From a virus: a stretch of DNA of 30,975 nucleotides. How positions within the stretch are numbered: the stretch's first letter is position 1; each line of letters begins with the position of its first letter. A program made the position numbers and the translations under genes. Shown here one piece after another: positions 5,998 through 14,703 of the stretch. The DNA lies in IMG/VR virus record IMGVR_UViG_3300010401_000068, positions 1 to 30,975 of that record; one strand, 5' to 3'. The notes under the pieces were generated by a model that saw only the letters and a list, made by a program, of their open reading frames with translations, was not told the origin of the DNA and searched no databases.

Positions 5998-7599
5998 TTA
6001 AAGCTTGATAAATACATTCATGAAACTGGTAGGCTCCATGTTTCCGTCAGCAGCACCGCTACCTTGTGATGCCACTGATACAGTGGTGCTTCCGCCCGCG
6101 CTCATACTATTTGTTCCACCGCCAACCACGCTTATGGGGTTGATTTGAATTCCCACTGTAGAACCCGGATGATTATGTGCTGGCATTGCGGCAATCGATA
6201 TAGTTTCAGAACCAACGTATTCACCCAGCGCTCTAGAGGTTAGGCCAGCACCAGCCCCACTGTGCCCCATTGCGCGACCCAATGAACGAGGCAAAGTTAA
6301 AGTCTTGCCTGCTAAAAAGTCAGCCGTAGCACTTGCACCACGTCCGGTTGATACAGGAGCCCATGCGTCAGCAACGCCATCCCATAAAGTCTTGTACAAT
6401 TGATACGTGTAGGCTTGTGCAAGATTAGTCGCTCCAGACCCCACGTTACCTATTGAGTCATCACTCATTACAGCCCATCCGCTTGGACAAACAGAGGTTA
6501 AGGATGTTCTTATGTCACCCGTTCTAGGGGTCAGGTTTACAGAATCAATCTGGTCATATGTTTGGAAACTTGCATCAGGGTCAATATCACCTAAATACAG
6601 AGTTGGCTTTGTAAAGAACACATCACACGGCGTATTCAATGGCATCTCAACTTGAAGATATAACGCATCATCATCTGTTTGTAGCCCCGGTGTTCCCAAT
6701 GATTTGCCCGTCACATCAGGGATGATTATAGTGTCCCTGCAATGTGTCCACGTGGTACTTAAAGTGAAAGAGGACACCAAATCTCTAACCGGAGCGCTTG
6801 CCGCTGTTCCTGAACCAAAATACTGCATCACATAAACATTAAGCGTGACAGGGGTTACGCCAACCCTCGCCCATATTTGAAACGTCATCTGCTGGTTAGA
6901 AAGATTTTTAACTTTTTGCGTAATGGGAAATTGAAAATATTTAAACGTCTCTCCGACAGGACTATTTGTGCATTGATAACGCACGTAATCGACCGGGGTA
7001 ACATCACCTGTTAATGGTGCGCTTGCCAACGGAAATAATGGGAAGGTAAGAGTGTCTGTAGCAGGGGTTCCGGCGGTATTCTTACAGAATCTAATATCGG
7101 GCCCAACAACACCATAAGGCGTTGCAGAGATAGGGTTTAATTCCGCAGGAGTGAATCCTTTATGGTTACTTGGAGCAATCACTAGATTGGTCGGTAACGG
7201 ACTTGCTGGATCGGGAATATGGTCTATAAAAACACTGTTCGTAACATAGTTTAATAGAGGCACATAAGTAGTAACCGTCCCACCACCGCCACCTGACCCG
7301 GGTGAGAAGTCATTTATATCCCAAATTAAATTGCCATCAGCGTCATGTACAAAAATATAGTAGAGGTCATCTGGAGCGGCATCATTGAACTCCCAATAGA
7401 ATGGGCCTTGTACGCCGTTCAAATCAAAAATAATAGGGTTAGTCCAAGGAATTGTACCAGCAGCATCTTGATAGACTATCTTGTCTTGCTCAAGGTTCAG
7501 AGAACTTCGAGTATACATTTTAGCGCCACCAGCAACCGTTCCTTCATTGTTAATGATGACCCAAAATGGCTCCGGAGCTAAAGAGTATGTTATTGCCAT
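5998..7599 (-). CDS. Tail fibre with N-terminal attachment domain and tail-collar-like tip (533 aa)
   Basis: Residues 1-100 show the head/tail-binding pattern of many fibre proteins: GTVAGGAKMYTRSSLN, VYQDAAGTIPWTNPIIFDLNG, then a Y-Y-I-F-V-H-DADG strand. A glycine linker (SGGGGG) follows at about residue 102. The middle (about 120-350) is a beta-rich carbohydrate-binding-like region. The C-terminus (about 360-533) resembles phage tail-collar domains: GDIRTSLTSVCPSGW, then the tip motif ISIAAMPAHNHPG and a short MEPTSFMNVFIKL ending. It is the most likely receptor-binding fibre here. AGGAA lies in a 5-bp hairpin three bases before the ATG. It directly follows the ejection-protein genes. Confidence 0.8.
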   Translation of the reverse strand: MAITYSLAPEPFWVIINNEGTVAGGAKMYTRSSLNLEQDKIVYQDAAGTIPWTNPIIFDLNGVQGPFYWEFNDAAPDDLYYIFVHDADGNLIWDINDFSPGSGGGGGTVTTYVPLLNYVTNSVFIDHIPDPASPLPTNLVIAPSNHKGFTPAELNPISATPYGVVGPDIRFCKNTAGTPATDTLTFPLFPLASAPLTGDVTPVDYVRYQCTNSPVGETFKYFQFPITQKVKNLSNQQMTFQIWARVGVTPVTLNVYVMQYFGSGTAASAPVRDLVSSFTLSTTWTHCRDTIIIPDVTGKSLGTPGLQTDDDALYLQVEMPLNTPCDVFFTKPTLYLGDIDPDASFQTYDQIDSVNLTPRTGDIRTSLTSVCPSGWAVMSDDSIGNVGSGATNLAQAYTYQLYKTLWDGVADAWAPVSTGRGASATADFLAGKTLTLPRSLGRAMGHSGAGAGLTSRALGEYVGSETISIAAMPAHNHPGSTVGIQINPISVVGGGTNSMSAGGSTTVSVASQGSGAADGNMEPTSFMNVFIKL

Positions 7600-7602
7600 G
7601 CT

Positions 7603-7617
7603 TCACATTCCTTGTGA
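7603..7617 (-). promoter_or_regulatory. Hairpin presenting the ribosome-binding site (AGGAA loop)
   Basis: TCACA-AGGAA-TGTGA on the minus strand, three bases before the ATG of the 533-aa fibre. The same 15 bases occur before the 202-aa ejection gene at 11491-11505. Confidence 0.5.
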
Positions 7618-7629
7618 GAGTAAATTAAT

Positions 7630-9561
7630 TTATTCCTGTTCGTCCGAGGCTTTATGCCCACCAATCAACGTCAATTCTAAAGGCTTAAGACTATTCTTCT
7701 TACCTGATGATTTCGCCATCTTCTTCACTAATTTGGTGCGCGTTTTTTCAGACCTTAATGCTTTTGCTACGACAGGCGCTCCTAACATCTTAGCACCTAG
7801 GCTTGCAGGAGACTTAGAAAGAAGCGGCAAAATGTCCATGTTCATTTGCCCAGTCTCGGGGTTTTGCATTAACTTCAAACCCTTGGTATTCATATCAACA
7901 AGATTAACATAATCTCTTAACGCGTTCCTTATTACAGGATTAGGAAATAAAGCCTCAAATTGCTTATTGCCTAACGCGTTTTTGCTTAATAACGTCTTAA
8001 GCTTCAGTGGATTAAGAACGTTGTTTTCATCCATTGCTCGCTGTAGATAACCATATCCCAATAAATTCCGATCTTCCATAGGCAGTTTATCGGTAACCTT
8101 TTTAATTAAGTTAGCTCTATCAGACGACTTGCCTGTTTTAACGAAAGACTGGATCAATGTTTCTGGATCGGCATTGCCATTAATAAATTTATAAATCTGC
8201 TTATCCAAGAACGGTGAGAACTTTTTAGCATAGTTTTCTTCAGCTGCGTTATAGGCTTGCTTTAATGGTTCATGACCTGTTTTCTCAATTGCACCTTGGA
8301 TATCGCTCTTTAATGTCCGAGCCAAATCTCCAAATACTCCAGCTAAATGCCTATCAGACGGATGAGAAGACGCGCCGTGCTGATTGGATAATTGATTCAA
8401 TTTTCCTTTTAATAAATTGGCTTCTTCAAGTCTCGGCCTTGTAACCTTGGTTTCTTGAGACAAAGGTTTGCCAAATTCATCGACAATTTGACCCATGGTG
8501 GTTTGCGTTTTAACGGGCTCCTCATAGCCGCCCAGCTTTCTTAATAGGGCTTGCATTTCAGGCTCATATTTAAGAATGGCCGTGTCTTCAATCGCATTCT
8601 TATGCTGTTTAACCTTGTTCGAAAAGTTTGGCAGGTCAAGCTCTAAACCTGTTTCATCGGCCAATTTATTTACATTGGCATAGTGTGCGTTCTTTTCGCC
8701 TTGATGAGATTTGAATGAAGACTTGAGAGCATCATTCAAATACTTGTCTAGGTTTTCGATGTTGCTATTGCCAGCAAGTTGATCCATCAAACCATGACCA
8801 CGGTTAATAATTTCACCAGCGTTCTTTTGCATGGCCTCATTAACCCCTGAGAACGGTATTTTAGAGAGTACATTTTCATTTAAGCGCTTAAGCATAGGAT
8901 TGCCAATAACATCGCCAAGACCCGTTTCTGTGCCTTGTGTGATTCTTAAGTTATTCTGCAACTCTTCTGGTGTTAAGTTACCACGCAAGAAATTCTTAGG
9001 ACGTAACTTACCTAAAGTTCCAACAGCCTTAGTGGCTGGAAGGAGGGCGGGAAGGTTTCTAACTGCTCCACGAATAAGTTTTTCACCTTCAAATTGTGGC
9101 TTATCAAATAATTGATTGATTGCCTCGGTAGTATCTGGGGTAATCTTATTTAAAAAGTTCGGCACACTCTTAGGCAATAAGTGAAGCCGTTCATTTGCAT
9201 ATTGCGCAAGACCTACTGGAATATGATTTAATGCGTTAATGGCCTCTTGGCTTCCCGCAAGTGCTTGCATAGCTGCGTGAGCCTTGTGATTTTTAGCGAT
9301 ATCCCAAAGACCTGGCACTTCTGTTTTGCTTTGTCGGTATAGTTCAGGAATCTTTTGCAGACCGTGCCATGCGCCCATTCCAACGTCTTTTGCAACGCGA
9401 AACGGAGCGTAAGCTAAGGATTTAAGCACGCCCTCGTCTTCTGTTGGCTGCTCTCCTTCCACTGTCCAGTCGGATAGGTCACCAGCAGATTCTTGAGGAA
9501 TATTTTTTATTCTCTTGGGTCTGCTTTCATTAACGACTTCCCATCCAGCAAGGTCAGACAT
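7630..9561 (-). CDS. DNA ejection / internal virion protein, P22 gp16-position (643 aa)
   Basis: Third and longest of three consecutive genes placed where P22 carries gp7, gp20 and gp16. The N-terminal 70 residues are polar and disordered (two DLxxWxV repeats near residues 3-34). Residues 65-215 are helical and include hydrophobic stretches (NLPALLPATKAVGTLG). Residues 270-520 are helical, with a section typical of phage ejection proteins (PLKQAYNAAEENYAKKFSPFLD). The C-terminus is basic. Such proteins leave the virion with the DNA and help it cross the envelope. It overlaps the upstream gene by eight bases, and GAGGGG supports the ATG. Sequence similarity to gp16 itself is not claimed; the assignment rests on position, size and family resemblance. 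Confidence 0.7.
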   Translation of the reverse strand: MSDLAGWEVVNESRPKRIKNIPQESAGDLSDWTVEGEQPTEDEGVLKSLAYAPFRVAKDVGMGAWHGLQKIPELYRQSKTEVPGLWDIAKNHKAHAAMQALAGSQEAINALNHIPVGLAQYANERLHLLPKSVPNFLNKITPDTTEAINQLFDKPQFEGEKLIRGAVRNLPALLPATKAVGTLGKLRPKNFLRGNLTPEELQNNLRITQGTETGLGDVIGNPMLKRLNENVLSKIPFSGVNEAMQKNAGEIINRGHGLMDQLAGNSNIENLDKYLNDALKSSFKSHQGEKNAHYANVNKLADETGLELDLPNFSNKVKQHKNAIEDTAILKYEPEMQALLRKLGGYEEPVKTQTTMGQIVDEFGKPLSQETKVTRPRLEEANLLKGKLNQLSNQHGASSHPSDRHLAGVFGDLARTLKSDIQGAIEKTGHEPLKQAYNAAEENYAKKFSPFLDKQIYKFINGNADPETLIQSFVKTGKSSDRANLIKKVTDKLPMEDRNLLGYGYLQRAMDENNVLNPLKLKTLLSKNALGNKQFEALFPNPVIRNALRDYVNLVDMNTKGLKLMQNPETGQMNMDILPLLSKSPASLGAKMLGAPVVAKALRSEKTRTKLVKKMAKSSGKKNSLKPLELTLIGGHKASDEQE

Positions 9562-10870
9562 TCTTAACCCCTCTTTGTCTAGCTTCCCAAAGCGGCAATC
9601 TAATGGTTATACCGGGATTTTTAGGGTCTTTTAAGGTAATCATAGGCGATGTTAATTTTTTCACTTCCCTATCAATAGCCTTTACATCGACCATTTTGTT
9701 TGCTCTTTTTACTGCATCCCCTATGTTCATATGCTTGTCTTGCATCAAATCAAGGATGATGTCGTTCTTTCTTTCTGCAATCTCTTTTAATGCTTTAAGA
9801 GCTGTCAACTTACCGCGTGCGGTGTTCACTGTATCATTTTCATTAGGCTTCAATTGATCTGCGTAATCAAACTCACGCTTCATTGTGTTTCCCTTGAACT
9901 GATTAACAGTCGCCCCAGCGAAGCTCTTAACGTCTGCAATAAAATTACCTATCATTTCTTGCTGCTCAGGTGTTCCCACCTTACTTAAGGCATTAAGCTG
10001 CATGTCTTGGTAGAACGGAAAGTCTTTGCGCAATGACATGAATTTTGGATCGTTAATGTCATCAATAATCCTGTCAAGGTTAGCACCTGTATTGCTTAAC
10101 TGTAATTGCTGCTCACCTATGTCATTAATAACATCCGCACGATGCTTACCGAGTATCTTGCCCTCTTCGATATCGCCTTTTAATCTGCCAGTGTTTTCTG
10201 CCCACGTAGGCTGTCTTGCAGCACGCTGTCCTTCGGTCAGCTCTAAATTCATAGATGGCTCTGTCTCATCACCATACACAGGCTCACCTTTACTGTTATA
10301 CCATTGTTCGCCTTCAAGACTTACACCGCCCGGTGGTCTTGGCGCAGGGTTGTTGCGTTGCACGGGTGCATCGGAATACCCCGGAGGTGCATTGTATTGC
10401 CCGGGATTAGACGCAGATCCACCCAAAGCGTTGCCATTCTTCTGAGGCGTTGCACCAAATACATTTTTAAATTTATCAGCAATCCATCCAGATAATGCGT
10501 TAGTTCCGGGTTGACCAATTCCCGATGGATGGCCGCCTTGCATCTGATTAAATGCGTTGATCCCAGAGCCTTGGCCCATGCCAGCTCCAACGGCCTTTTG
10601 CAACGCTTGTCTGGCAGCATCATCGCCCATATTAGCGACCGCAGCATCATTGCCCAATAACTTAGCCAAGAATTGCGGGCCCATTAAATTAGCATAAGCA
10701 AGCTTAGATGCTGCCTCAGCTTGTGTTGTTAATGGCATATATTGTGCTTTAATAGAGTTAATTTTGCGCAATATCATATCATTGGCAAGAGAATTCATGC
10801 CGCCCATTGCGGTAACCAGTGGGCCTCCGGGGCCAACATCTGAAACAACTCTTGGTAATGGTAGTGCCAT
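9554..10870 (-). CDS. DNA ejection / internal virion protein, P22 gp20-position (438 aa)
   Basis: The N-terminal 90 residues are helical. Residues 100-215 are Gly/Asn/Pro/Gln-rich and probably disordered. Residues 225-400 are predicted long helices with high Lys/Asp content (IIDDINDPKFMSLRKDFPFYQD, an AERKNDIILDLMQDKH segment), and a short C-terminal beta-rich end carries RLPLWEARQRG. This layout fits ejected virion proteins. The frame is open to TTG at 10876, but AGGA at 10877-10880 is six bases from the ATG at 10870, which is preferred. It sits between the 202-aa and 643-aa genes of the ejection module. Confidence 0.7.
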   Translation of the reverse strand: MALPLPRVVSDVGPGGPLVTAMGGMNSLANDMILRKINSIKAQYMPLTTQAEAASKLAYANLMGPQFLAKLLGNDAAVANMGDDAARQALQKAVGAGMGQGSGINAFNQMQGGHPSGIGQPGTNALSGWIADKFKNVFGATPQKNGNALGGSASNPGQYNAPPGYSDAPVQRNNPAPRPPGGVSLEGEQWYNSKGEPVYGDETEPSMNLELTEGQRAARQPTWAENTGRLKGDIEEGKILGKHRADVINDIGEQQLQLSNTGANLDRIIDDINDPKFMSLRKDFPFYQDMQLNALSKVGTPEQQEMIGNFIADVKSFAGATVNQFKGNTMKREFDYADQLKPNENDTVNTARGKLTALKALKEIAERKNDIILDLMQDKHMNIGDAVKRANKMVDVKAIDREVKKLTSPMITLKDPKNPGITIRLPLWEARQRGVKNV

Positions 10871-10879
10871 AATCAATCC

Positions 10880-11488
10880 TTATAAGAAAAAGCTTCCAAT
10901 CATTCCAAGCCCACCACCGATAGTGTTCCAGAAATCTTGTTGCTTGCCAGCTTCTTTACCGTAGGCTGCTTGACCCATATTGTTGCCCATTTGGCCATAC
11001 AAGTTACTCAAGGAATTAGCGGCGTTTTGGCCGCCTTGCATCAAATTATTTTGACCTTGGCCATATTGGGTATTGATTCCTAATACGTTCTGTAACCATT
11101 GGTTTTGATCAGCCGATGCAATTTGCCCTGCGTTTTGCTGCAATTGTTGCATCAATGGAGTGCTTCCCATTAATCCACTTGCAGATGCAGCATTTTGTCC
11201 GGCATTCATTGATTGCTGTTGTAAATTTTGAGCGTAAGGACTGGTCGAGTAGTTTTTCATCTGGTCATTGATGAATTTCGATGGGTCTTGCTGACTTTGC
11301 AACCATTTCTGGTAATCGCCAATAGCACCCTTACCCGCATCTAAATAGGGTTGTTGTGTGCCCTGAGCTTGCTGCATCCATTGCTGATATTGCTGCATAG
11401 CCTCGTCATACGGCTTGCCGGAATCTCCAAACAGTCCACCAAGGAATCCGCCGAGCCCGCTTCCAAACATTTGTGAGTTAAAGTTCAT
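10880..11488 (-). CDS. DNA ejection-type protein, P22 gp7-position (202 aa)
   Basis: Gln-, Asn-, Gly- and Met-rich protein. A Gly-rich start (GSGLGGFLGGLFGDSG) could insert into membranes. A Gln-rich helical region follows (YDEAMQQYQQWMQQAQG and several NxQ/QQ repeats), with a hydrophobic Gly-rich end (IGGGLGMIGSFFL). Small phage proteins of this composition directly upstream of two larger ejection proteins are usually the first injected component. A GTG at 11494 is in frame but only two bases from AGGAA; the ATG at 11488 has proper spacing and is chosen. Confidence 0.7.
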   Translation of the reverse strand: MNFNSQMFGSGLGGFLGGLFGDSGKPYDEAMQQYQQWMQQAQGTQQPYLDAGKGAIGDYQKWLQSQQDPSKFINDQMKNYSTSPYAQNLQQQSMNAGQNAASASGLMGSTPLMQQLQQNAGQIASADQNQWLQNVLGINTQYGQGQNNLMQGGQNAANSLSNLYGQMGNNMGQAAYGKEAGKQQDFWNTIGGGLGMIGSFFL

Positions 11489-11490
11489 AA

Positions 11491-11505
11491 TCACATTCCT
11501 TGTGA
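11491..11505 (-). promoter_or_regulatory. Hairpin presenting the ribosome-binding site (AGGAA loop)
   Basis: TCACA-AGGAA-TGTGA on the minus strand, two bases before the ATG of the 202-aa gene and identical to the element at 7603-7617. Confidence 0.5.
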
Positions 11506-11520
11506 GTTATTCGTTTCATT

Positions 11521-11820
11521 TTATACAACTATAGTCCAACTTCCTACACCTGCCGTGACAAGCCACACCTGTACTTGTGCTGTTCTTGGTGTGACTGGTG
11601 TATTGGAATCAGACACATAAATCAACTGCCCTTCTTGGGGATTTTGAATAGCATCCCTTTGCTCTAAGGTAATGTTTGGAATGAACGCGCCACGTGCCGA
11701 TAGATATTCGCGCAATGATTCCACAAATGTGGCCATAAAATCAGACCATACATTACTTAAATAGACTTGGTCTTTGATCACCGGGTCATAAGTTGGGAAA
11801 TTATCAAAGTCTCGTGCCAT
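11521..11820 (-). CDS. Small structural protein between gp10-like and ejection genes (99 aa)
   Basis: Begins MARDFDNFPTYDPVI. The core VYLSNVWSDFMATFVESLREYLS is helical, followed by IPNITLEQRDAIQNPQEGQLIYVSD, a beta segment found in phage proteins that decorate or cap the tail or fibre base. The end is beta-rich (VQVWLVTAGVGSWTIVV). P22 has its tail needle gp26 downstream of gp10, but this protein is far shorter and lacks the needle's long coiled coil. It is not called a needle. The ATG is three bases after the gp10-like stop, with GGAG six bases upstream. Confidence 0.65.
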   Translation of the reverse strand: MARDFDNFPTYDPVIKDQVYLSNVWSDFMATFVESLREYLSARGAFIPNITLEQRDAIQNPQEGQLIYVSDSNTPVTPRTAQVQVWLVTAGVGSWTIVV

Positions 11821-11823
11821 CAG

Positions 11824-13695
11824 TTACTCCGGTAATGTCTCAAATGCCCACGCCGCACCTAAAATAATGAATGGGATATCATTAAAAAACTCAATTTTAG
11901 GTATAAACCCTTGTCCTCTAGGGGTTGTCCCTAGCTTTCTCCACAATGTTCTATATGTGCGTTCGCCAATCTTTCCCATAGGTGCTTGCAAGTAATTGCC
12001 ATATGTTTGGCCACCATCTTTTGATATGGCTAAATATACTGTGGCATGCCCACCACCCGTAGTTATTACCTGATCTGTTTCAATGACGACCCCTGATTCG
12101 GTCAGGATATCTTCTTGATCTTCCGTCCAAAGAGGGAGAGGAATCGTCTGGTCTAGAGCCTCTTGACCTTGAAGCAAGTCAATCTGAAATCTATCAATCC
12201 TTAGCCTATTGTACCCATCAGGGCTCATCTGTTTACCAATCCTCATGCGCCTGATGACTTCCCCGTTATTGGTAGAAACATCATCTGCTACAATGAAAAA
12301 TAGTGGTAAATGATAATCACCGTAATAATTAACCCCATCAAAGTAAGCGTGGGTCTGGGCGGGGTGCCTATTACCATTTAACACCTCCTCTTCATGCCAC
12401 TTCGGTGATTCAGCTGTACTCATGGTTACGTTTAGTACAAAAGTGTGATTCGCTAGTGTAAAGTTTAATCGATAAAAGATGAGGCCGTTTTCCTTGATAA
12501 GTATTCCGCGAGCATCTGCGACACCTGTAGCGGGGTCTGCTGCGTATTGGGCCAGCTGGAAATCAAGCGCCCTGTTGCTCACCAATATAGACTCTGTACC
12601 CTTTACCTCCATAACACCCGCAAGACCGTCTTTGTCTTGAGCCAAGAAGAACATGCGGTCAAAACCTACTGAAACACTTCCCAAAGCTGGTGTTCCTACC
12701 TCCATCAGCAATGAATTATTGCGTCTGAAGGGTAAATTAGTACCTAGTCCTGCGTTTTCCCAAACCTCGGTATAGTTCTGGGAAAAAAGAAATATTCGTC
12801 TATGTAAAGTGCGACATGCGACAATTGTGCCAGGGTGTGACGTAATACTGCCAAGTTGTAACTGCCCTGTGACTATTATCGAGTTGGTTGGCAAACCATT
12901 CGTTAATATGTCTATCGGAACGTTAGCTATAGCATTCGCGTAGCTGGTCGCTAACTTAATTGTTCCGGGATTGGTAGTGGATGAACCAACCCTGATCACA
13001 TAGTAAGTCGTACCCGCGACCAGCGGCGAAGGCAAAGTGCCCGTTGTCGTCACAGTGATGGGAACACCGGTTGCAAAATTCGCATTGCTGACACTTAAGG
13101 TCAGGATATCTGTTCCTGAGTCCGCTGTAAAAGTTCCTGAGGGAACTGACGCTGAACCTCCACTCCAAACCATCCCTTGATTAAGCGATGACAATTGAAA
13201 TGTATTGGTGTCACCGTTAGCGACCAAAAAGAAGCCGTCTAAATAACAGACATCGATGGGGTTGGCTGGGAAGCCTGTGTCGGTAATTTCTTCAAAAGTG
13301 TTTGCATTAGTGTCCCAAATCCAACCTTCTTGTCCGTCTGCAAATATTACCTGATACGTGTTTGCATCTATACCAACAAATCCCGCAGTAGTTGTAAGAT
13401 TCCCAATAAGACTTGTAGTAAGGAGCCCTGTCGATCCTGTAGTTCTAAATACAGAATCTCCATAAACCTGATATATTGCATCGTCAAAAACAAAAGTCGC
13501 TCTCGAACCACCCGATTCAGATCCAAAATCAAGACCAGCATCAACCAGCCCAGCGGTAGGCAGTAAAGCTTTTGGGCGCTTCCCCTGAGGATCGACATAC
13601 TCAAACATATTAACCGTTCGCTCAGCACTAATGGTGCTAACGCGCTGGTTATCATAACTGCCAACCAAGTCATAATCTGTAGCTTTAGTCGCCAT
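11824..13695 (-). CDS. P22 gp10-like packaged-DNA stabilisation / tail hub protein with inserted domain (623 aa)
   Basis: Residues 1-180 match the gp10 pattern: early VNMFEYVDPQGKRPKALLPTAG, a beta-propeller series (YQVYGDSVFR, FADGQEGWIWD), and YLDGFFLVANGDTNTFQLSSL. The pattern resumes at residue 281 (HPGTIVACRTLHRRIFLFSQ, then NYTEVWENAG), equivalent to the region where gp10 has its LWLFGSxTTEVWxxxG motif. Between them, residues 184-278 are a beta-rich insert (GTTYYVIRVGSSTTN, IKLATSYANAI) of the kind found in many phage tail proteins. Gp10 sits below gp4 and closes the head. P22 gp10 is 472 aa; the excess is largely this insert plus a longer C-terminus. The start is one base after the gp4-like stop. 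Confidence 0.85.
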   Translation of the reverse strand: MATKATDYDLVGSYDNQRVSTISAERTVNMFEYVDPQGKRPKALLPTAGLVDAGLDFGSESGGSRATFVFDDAIYQVYGDSVFRTTGSTGLLTTSLIGNLTTTAGFVGIDANTYQVIFADGQEGWIWDTNANTFEEITDTGFPANPIDVCYLDGFFLVANGDTNTFQLSSLNQGMVWSGGSASVPSGTFTADSGTDILTLSVSNANFATGVPITVTTTGTLPSPLVAGTTYYVIRVGSSTTNPGTIKLATSYANAIANVPIDILTNGLPTNSIIVTGQLQLGSITSHPGTIVACRTLHRRIFLFSQNYTEVWENAGLGTNLPFRRNNSLLMEVGTPALGSVSVGFDRMFFLAQDKDGLAGVMEVKGTESILVSNRALDFQLAQYAADPATGVADARGILIKENGLIFYRLNFTLANHTFVLNVTMSTAESPKWHEEEVLNGNRHPAQTHAYFDGVNYYGDYHLPLFFIVADDVSTNNGEVIRRMRIGKQMSPDGYNRLRIDRFQIDLLQGQEALDQTIPLPLWTEDQEDILTESGVVIETDQVITTGGGHATVYLAISKDGGQTYGNYLQAPMGKIGERTYRTLWRKLGTTPRGQGFIPKIEFFNDIPFIILGAAWAFETLPE

Positions 13696-13696
13696 A

Positions 13697-14431
13697 TTAG
13701 TACGCCAGTATATTTTGCCAGTAGAACGGCTCTGGTCTACTTAATATCGCTGACGGCCTCACGGTTAGGTCAGTTTCATTGGCATTTTTAATTATGTTGA
13801 AGTAATCCTGATACTCCTGTTCCGCTGTTTCAGGCCAATTTGCTGACGGATAATAAGATATGAATTTACGTGCCAAACAATATTTAAGGAAACCATAGTA
13901 AAAAGGAGGTAGTTCGGTTAATTCTTCATTCGCTATAAGCTCGTTAATCATGACCTTAACACCTAACAAGCAAGGATAAGGCTGGTCAGGTGCCGGATAT
14001 AAGGTCACAAAACTCTCTGTGGCTTGTTTATCTAAGAAGATAAAGCCGGGTCTGGTGTTTAACGGCAAAAGCCTTGTCACTCCGTAATATTGAGCCTTGT
14101 TTATGATTTGCAGCGGGTAAATAATGCCCTGCCCTGCACTTGGAACGGTATAGTTTGCAAAAGAGAGGTCAACTATGCGGTTAGATGTCACATCCGCTGT
14201 AACCATGTCAGAAATACTATAGGTTGGCTGATCGGCCACCATCGTAAAGCTTAACTCTTTTAAGAACGGAATATATATGCTGTCTGCGGCAAACTTATCA
14301 ATTAATTCATTAAGGAGCTCTAATCCTGAGGACAACATGAACGAGTCAGGTGTTTCACCAACACCTAATTCACCTGTTAAATAAAGAGCATTAATGATTA
14401 GCTCATTGGTAGTCCTCGTGACTTGTGGCAT
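13697..14431 (-). CDS. gp4-like head-tail adaptor / tail accessory protein (244 aa)
   Basis: Starts with TRTTNELIINALYLTGELG, then SSGLELLNELIDKFAADSIYIP, the helical pattern of phage head-completion adaptors (gp4-type), in which short helices pack on the portal ring. A beta-rich middle (PTYSIS, FIFLDKQATESFVTLYPAP) and helical C-terminus (LKYCLARKFISYYPSANWP) follow. It lies between capsid genes and the gp10-like gene, exactly where P22 places gp4. P22 gp4 is 166 aa, so this one is longer. P22 gp4 also has muramidase activity, but no such motif is claimed here. AGGA in a CATA-AGGA-TATG hairpin precedes the ATG. Confidence 0.7.
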   Translation of the reverse strand: MPQVTRTTNELIINALYLTGELGVGETPDSFMLSSGLELLNELIDKFAADSIYIPFLKELSFTMVADQPTYSISDMVTADVTSNRIVDLSFANYTVPSAGQGIIYPLQIINKAQYYGVTRLLPLNTRPGFIFLDKQATESFVTLYPAPDQPYPCLLGVKVMINELIANEELTELPPFYYGFLKYCLARKFISYYPSANWPETAEQEYQDYFNIIKNANETDLTVRPSAILSRPEPFYWQNILAY

Positions 14432-14433
14432 AG

Positions 14434-14445
14434 CATATCCTTATG
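14434..14445 (-). promoter_or_regulatory. AAGGAU-loop hairpin over the gp4-like ribosome-binding site
   Basis: CATA-AGGA-TATG on the minus strand: four perfect pairs with the Shine-Dalgarno as tetraloop, two bases before the ATG. Weak alone, but it has the same centre as the longer hairpins in this window. Confidence 0.45.
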
Positions 14446-14458
14446 TTTATAAATCGTA

Positions 14459-14490
14459 AGAAAATCGACACATCCGAAGGACATGTCGAT
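14459..14490 (-). terminator. Intrinsic terminator/attenuator between capsid and tail modules
   Basis: Read on the minus strand, the 14484-14490 and 14464-14470 arms (ATCGACA/TGTCGAT) continue inward through two G-U pairs and TCC/GGA. The result is a 12-bp stem with a three-base loop, followed by TTTTCTT. It lies after the 67-aa gene's stop and before gp4. There is no room for a new promoter before gp4, so partial read-through is expected: high capsid and lower tail expression. Confidence 0.65.
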
Positions 14491-14499
14491 CCCGTAGAC

Positions 14500-14703
14500 T
14501 TATTTCAAAGGATAAGCGTCATCAAGACCCGCGCACAATTTACGAGCTGAGACTTGCGCTTTTTCACCATCATTGCTCATGAAGGCATCAAAGTGCTTCA
14601 TTTCAGCAGGAGCGCCAGGACGATTACCCATGTGCTTTTTCATCTTTGCTTGTTCGGCTTTAACAAACGCATTGTTTGATTGAACCATTTTATTGTCTTT
14701 CAT
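14500..14703 (-). CDS. Small basic capsid-operon protein (67 aa)
   Basis: Hydrophilic, Lys/Met/Asn-rich protein with no recognisable domain. The helical region AFVKAEQAKMKKHMG is followed by PGAPAEMKHFDAFMSNDGEKAQ and a short end containing one cysteine. It overlaps the upstream 70-aa gene by 14 bases, so it is probably co-translated with it. The position just after the coat gene suits a minor capsid or decoration protein, but nothing in the sequence proves that. Confidence 0.6.
   Translation of the reverse strand: MKDNKMVQSNNAFVKAEQAKMKKHMGNRPGAPAEMKHFDAFMSNDGEKAQVSARKLCAGLDDAYPLK

Noticed and set aside
11521-11820. P22 tail needle (gp26) at the equivalent position
   Set aside because: The protein is only 99 aa and lacks the long trimeric coiled coil of needles.
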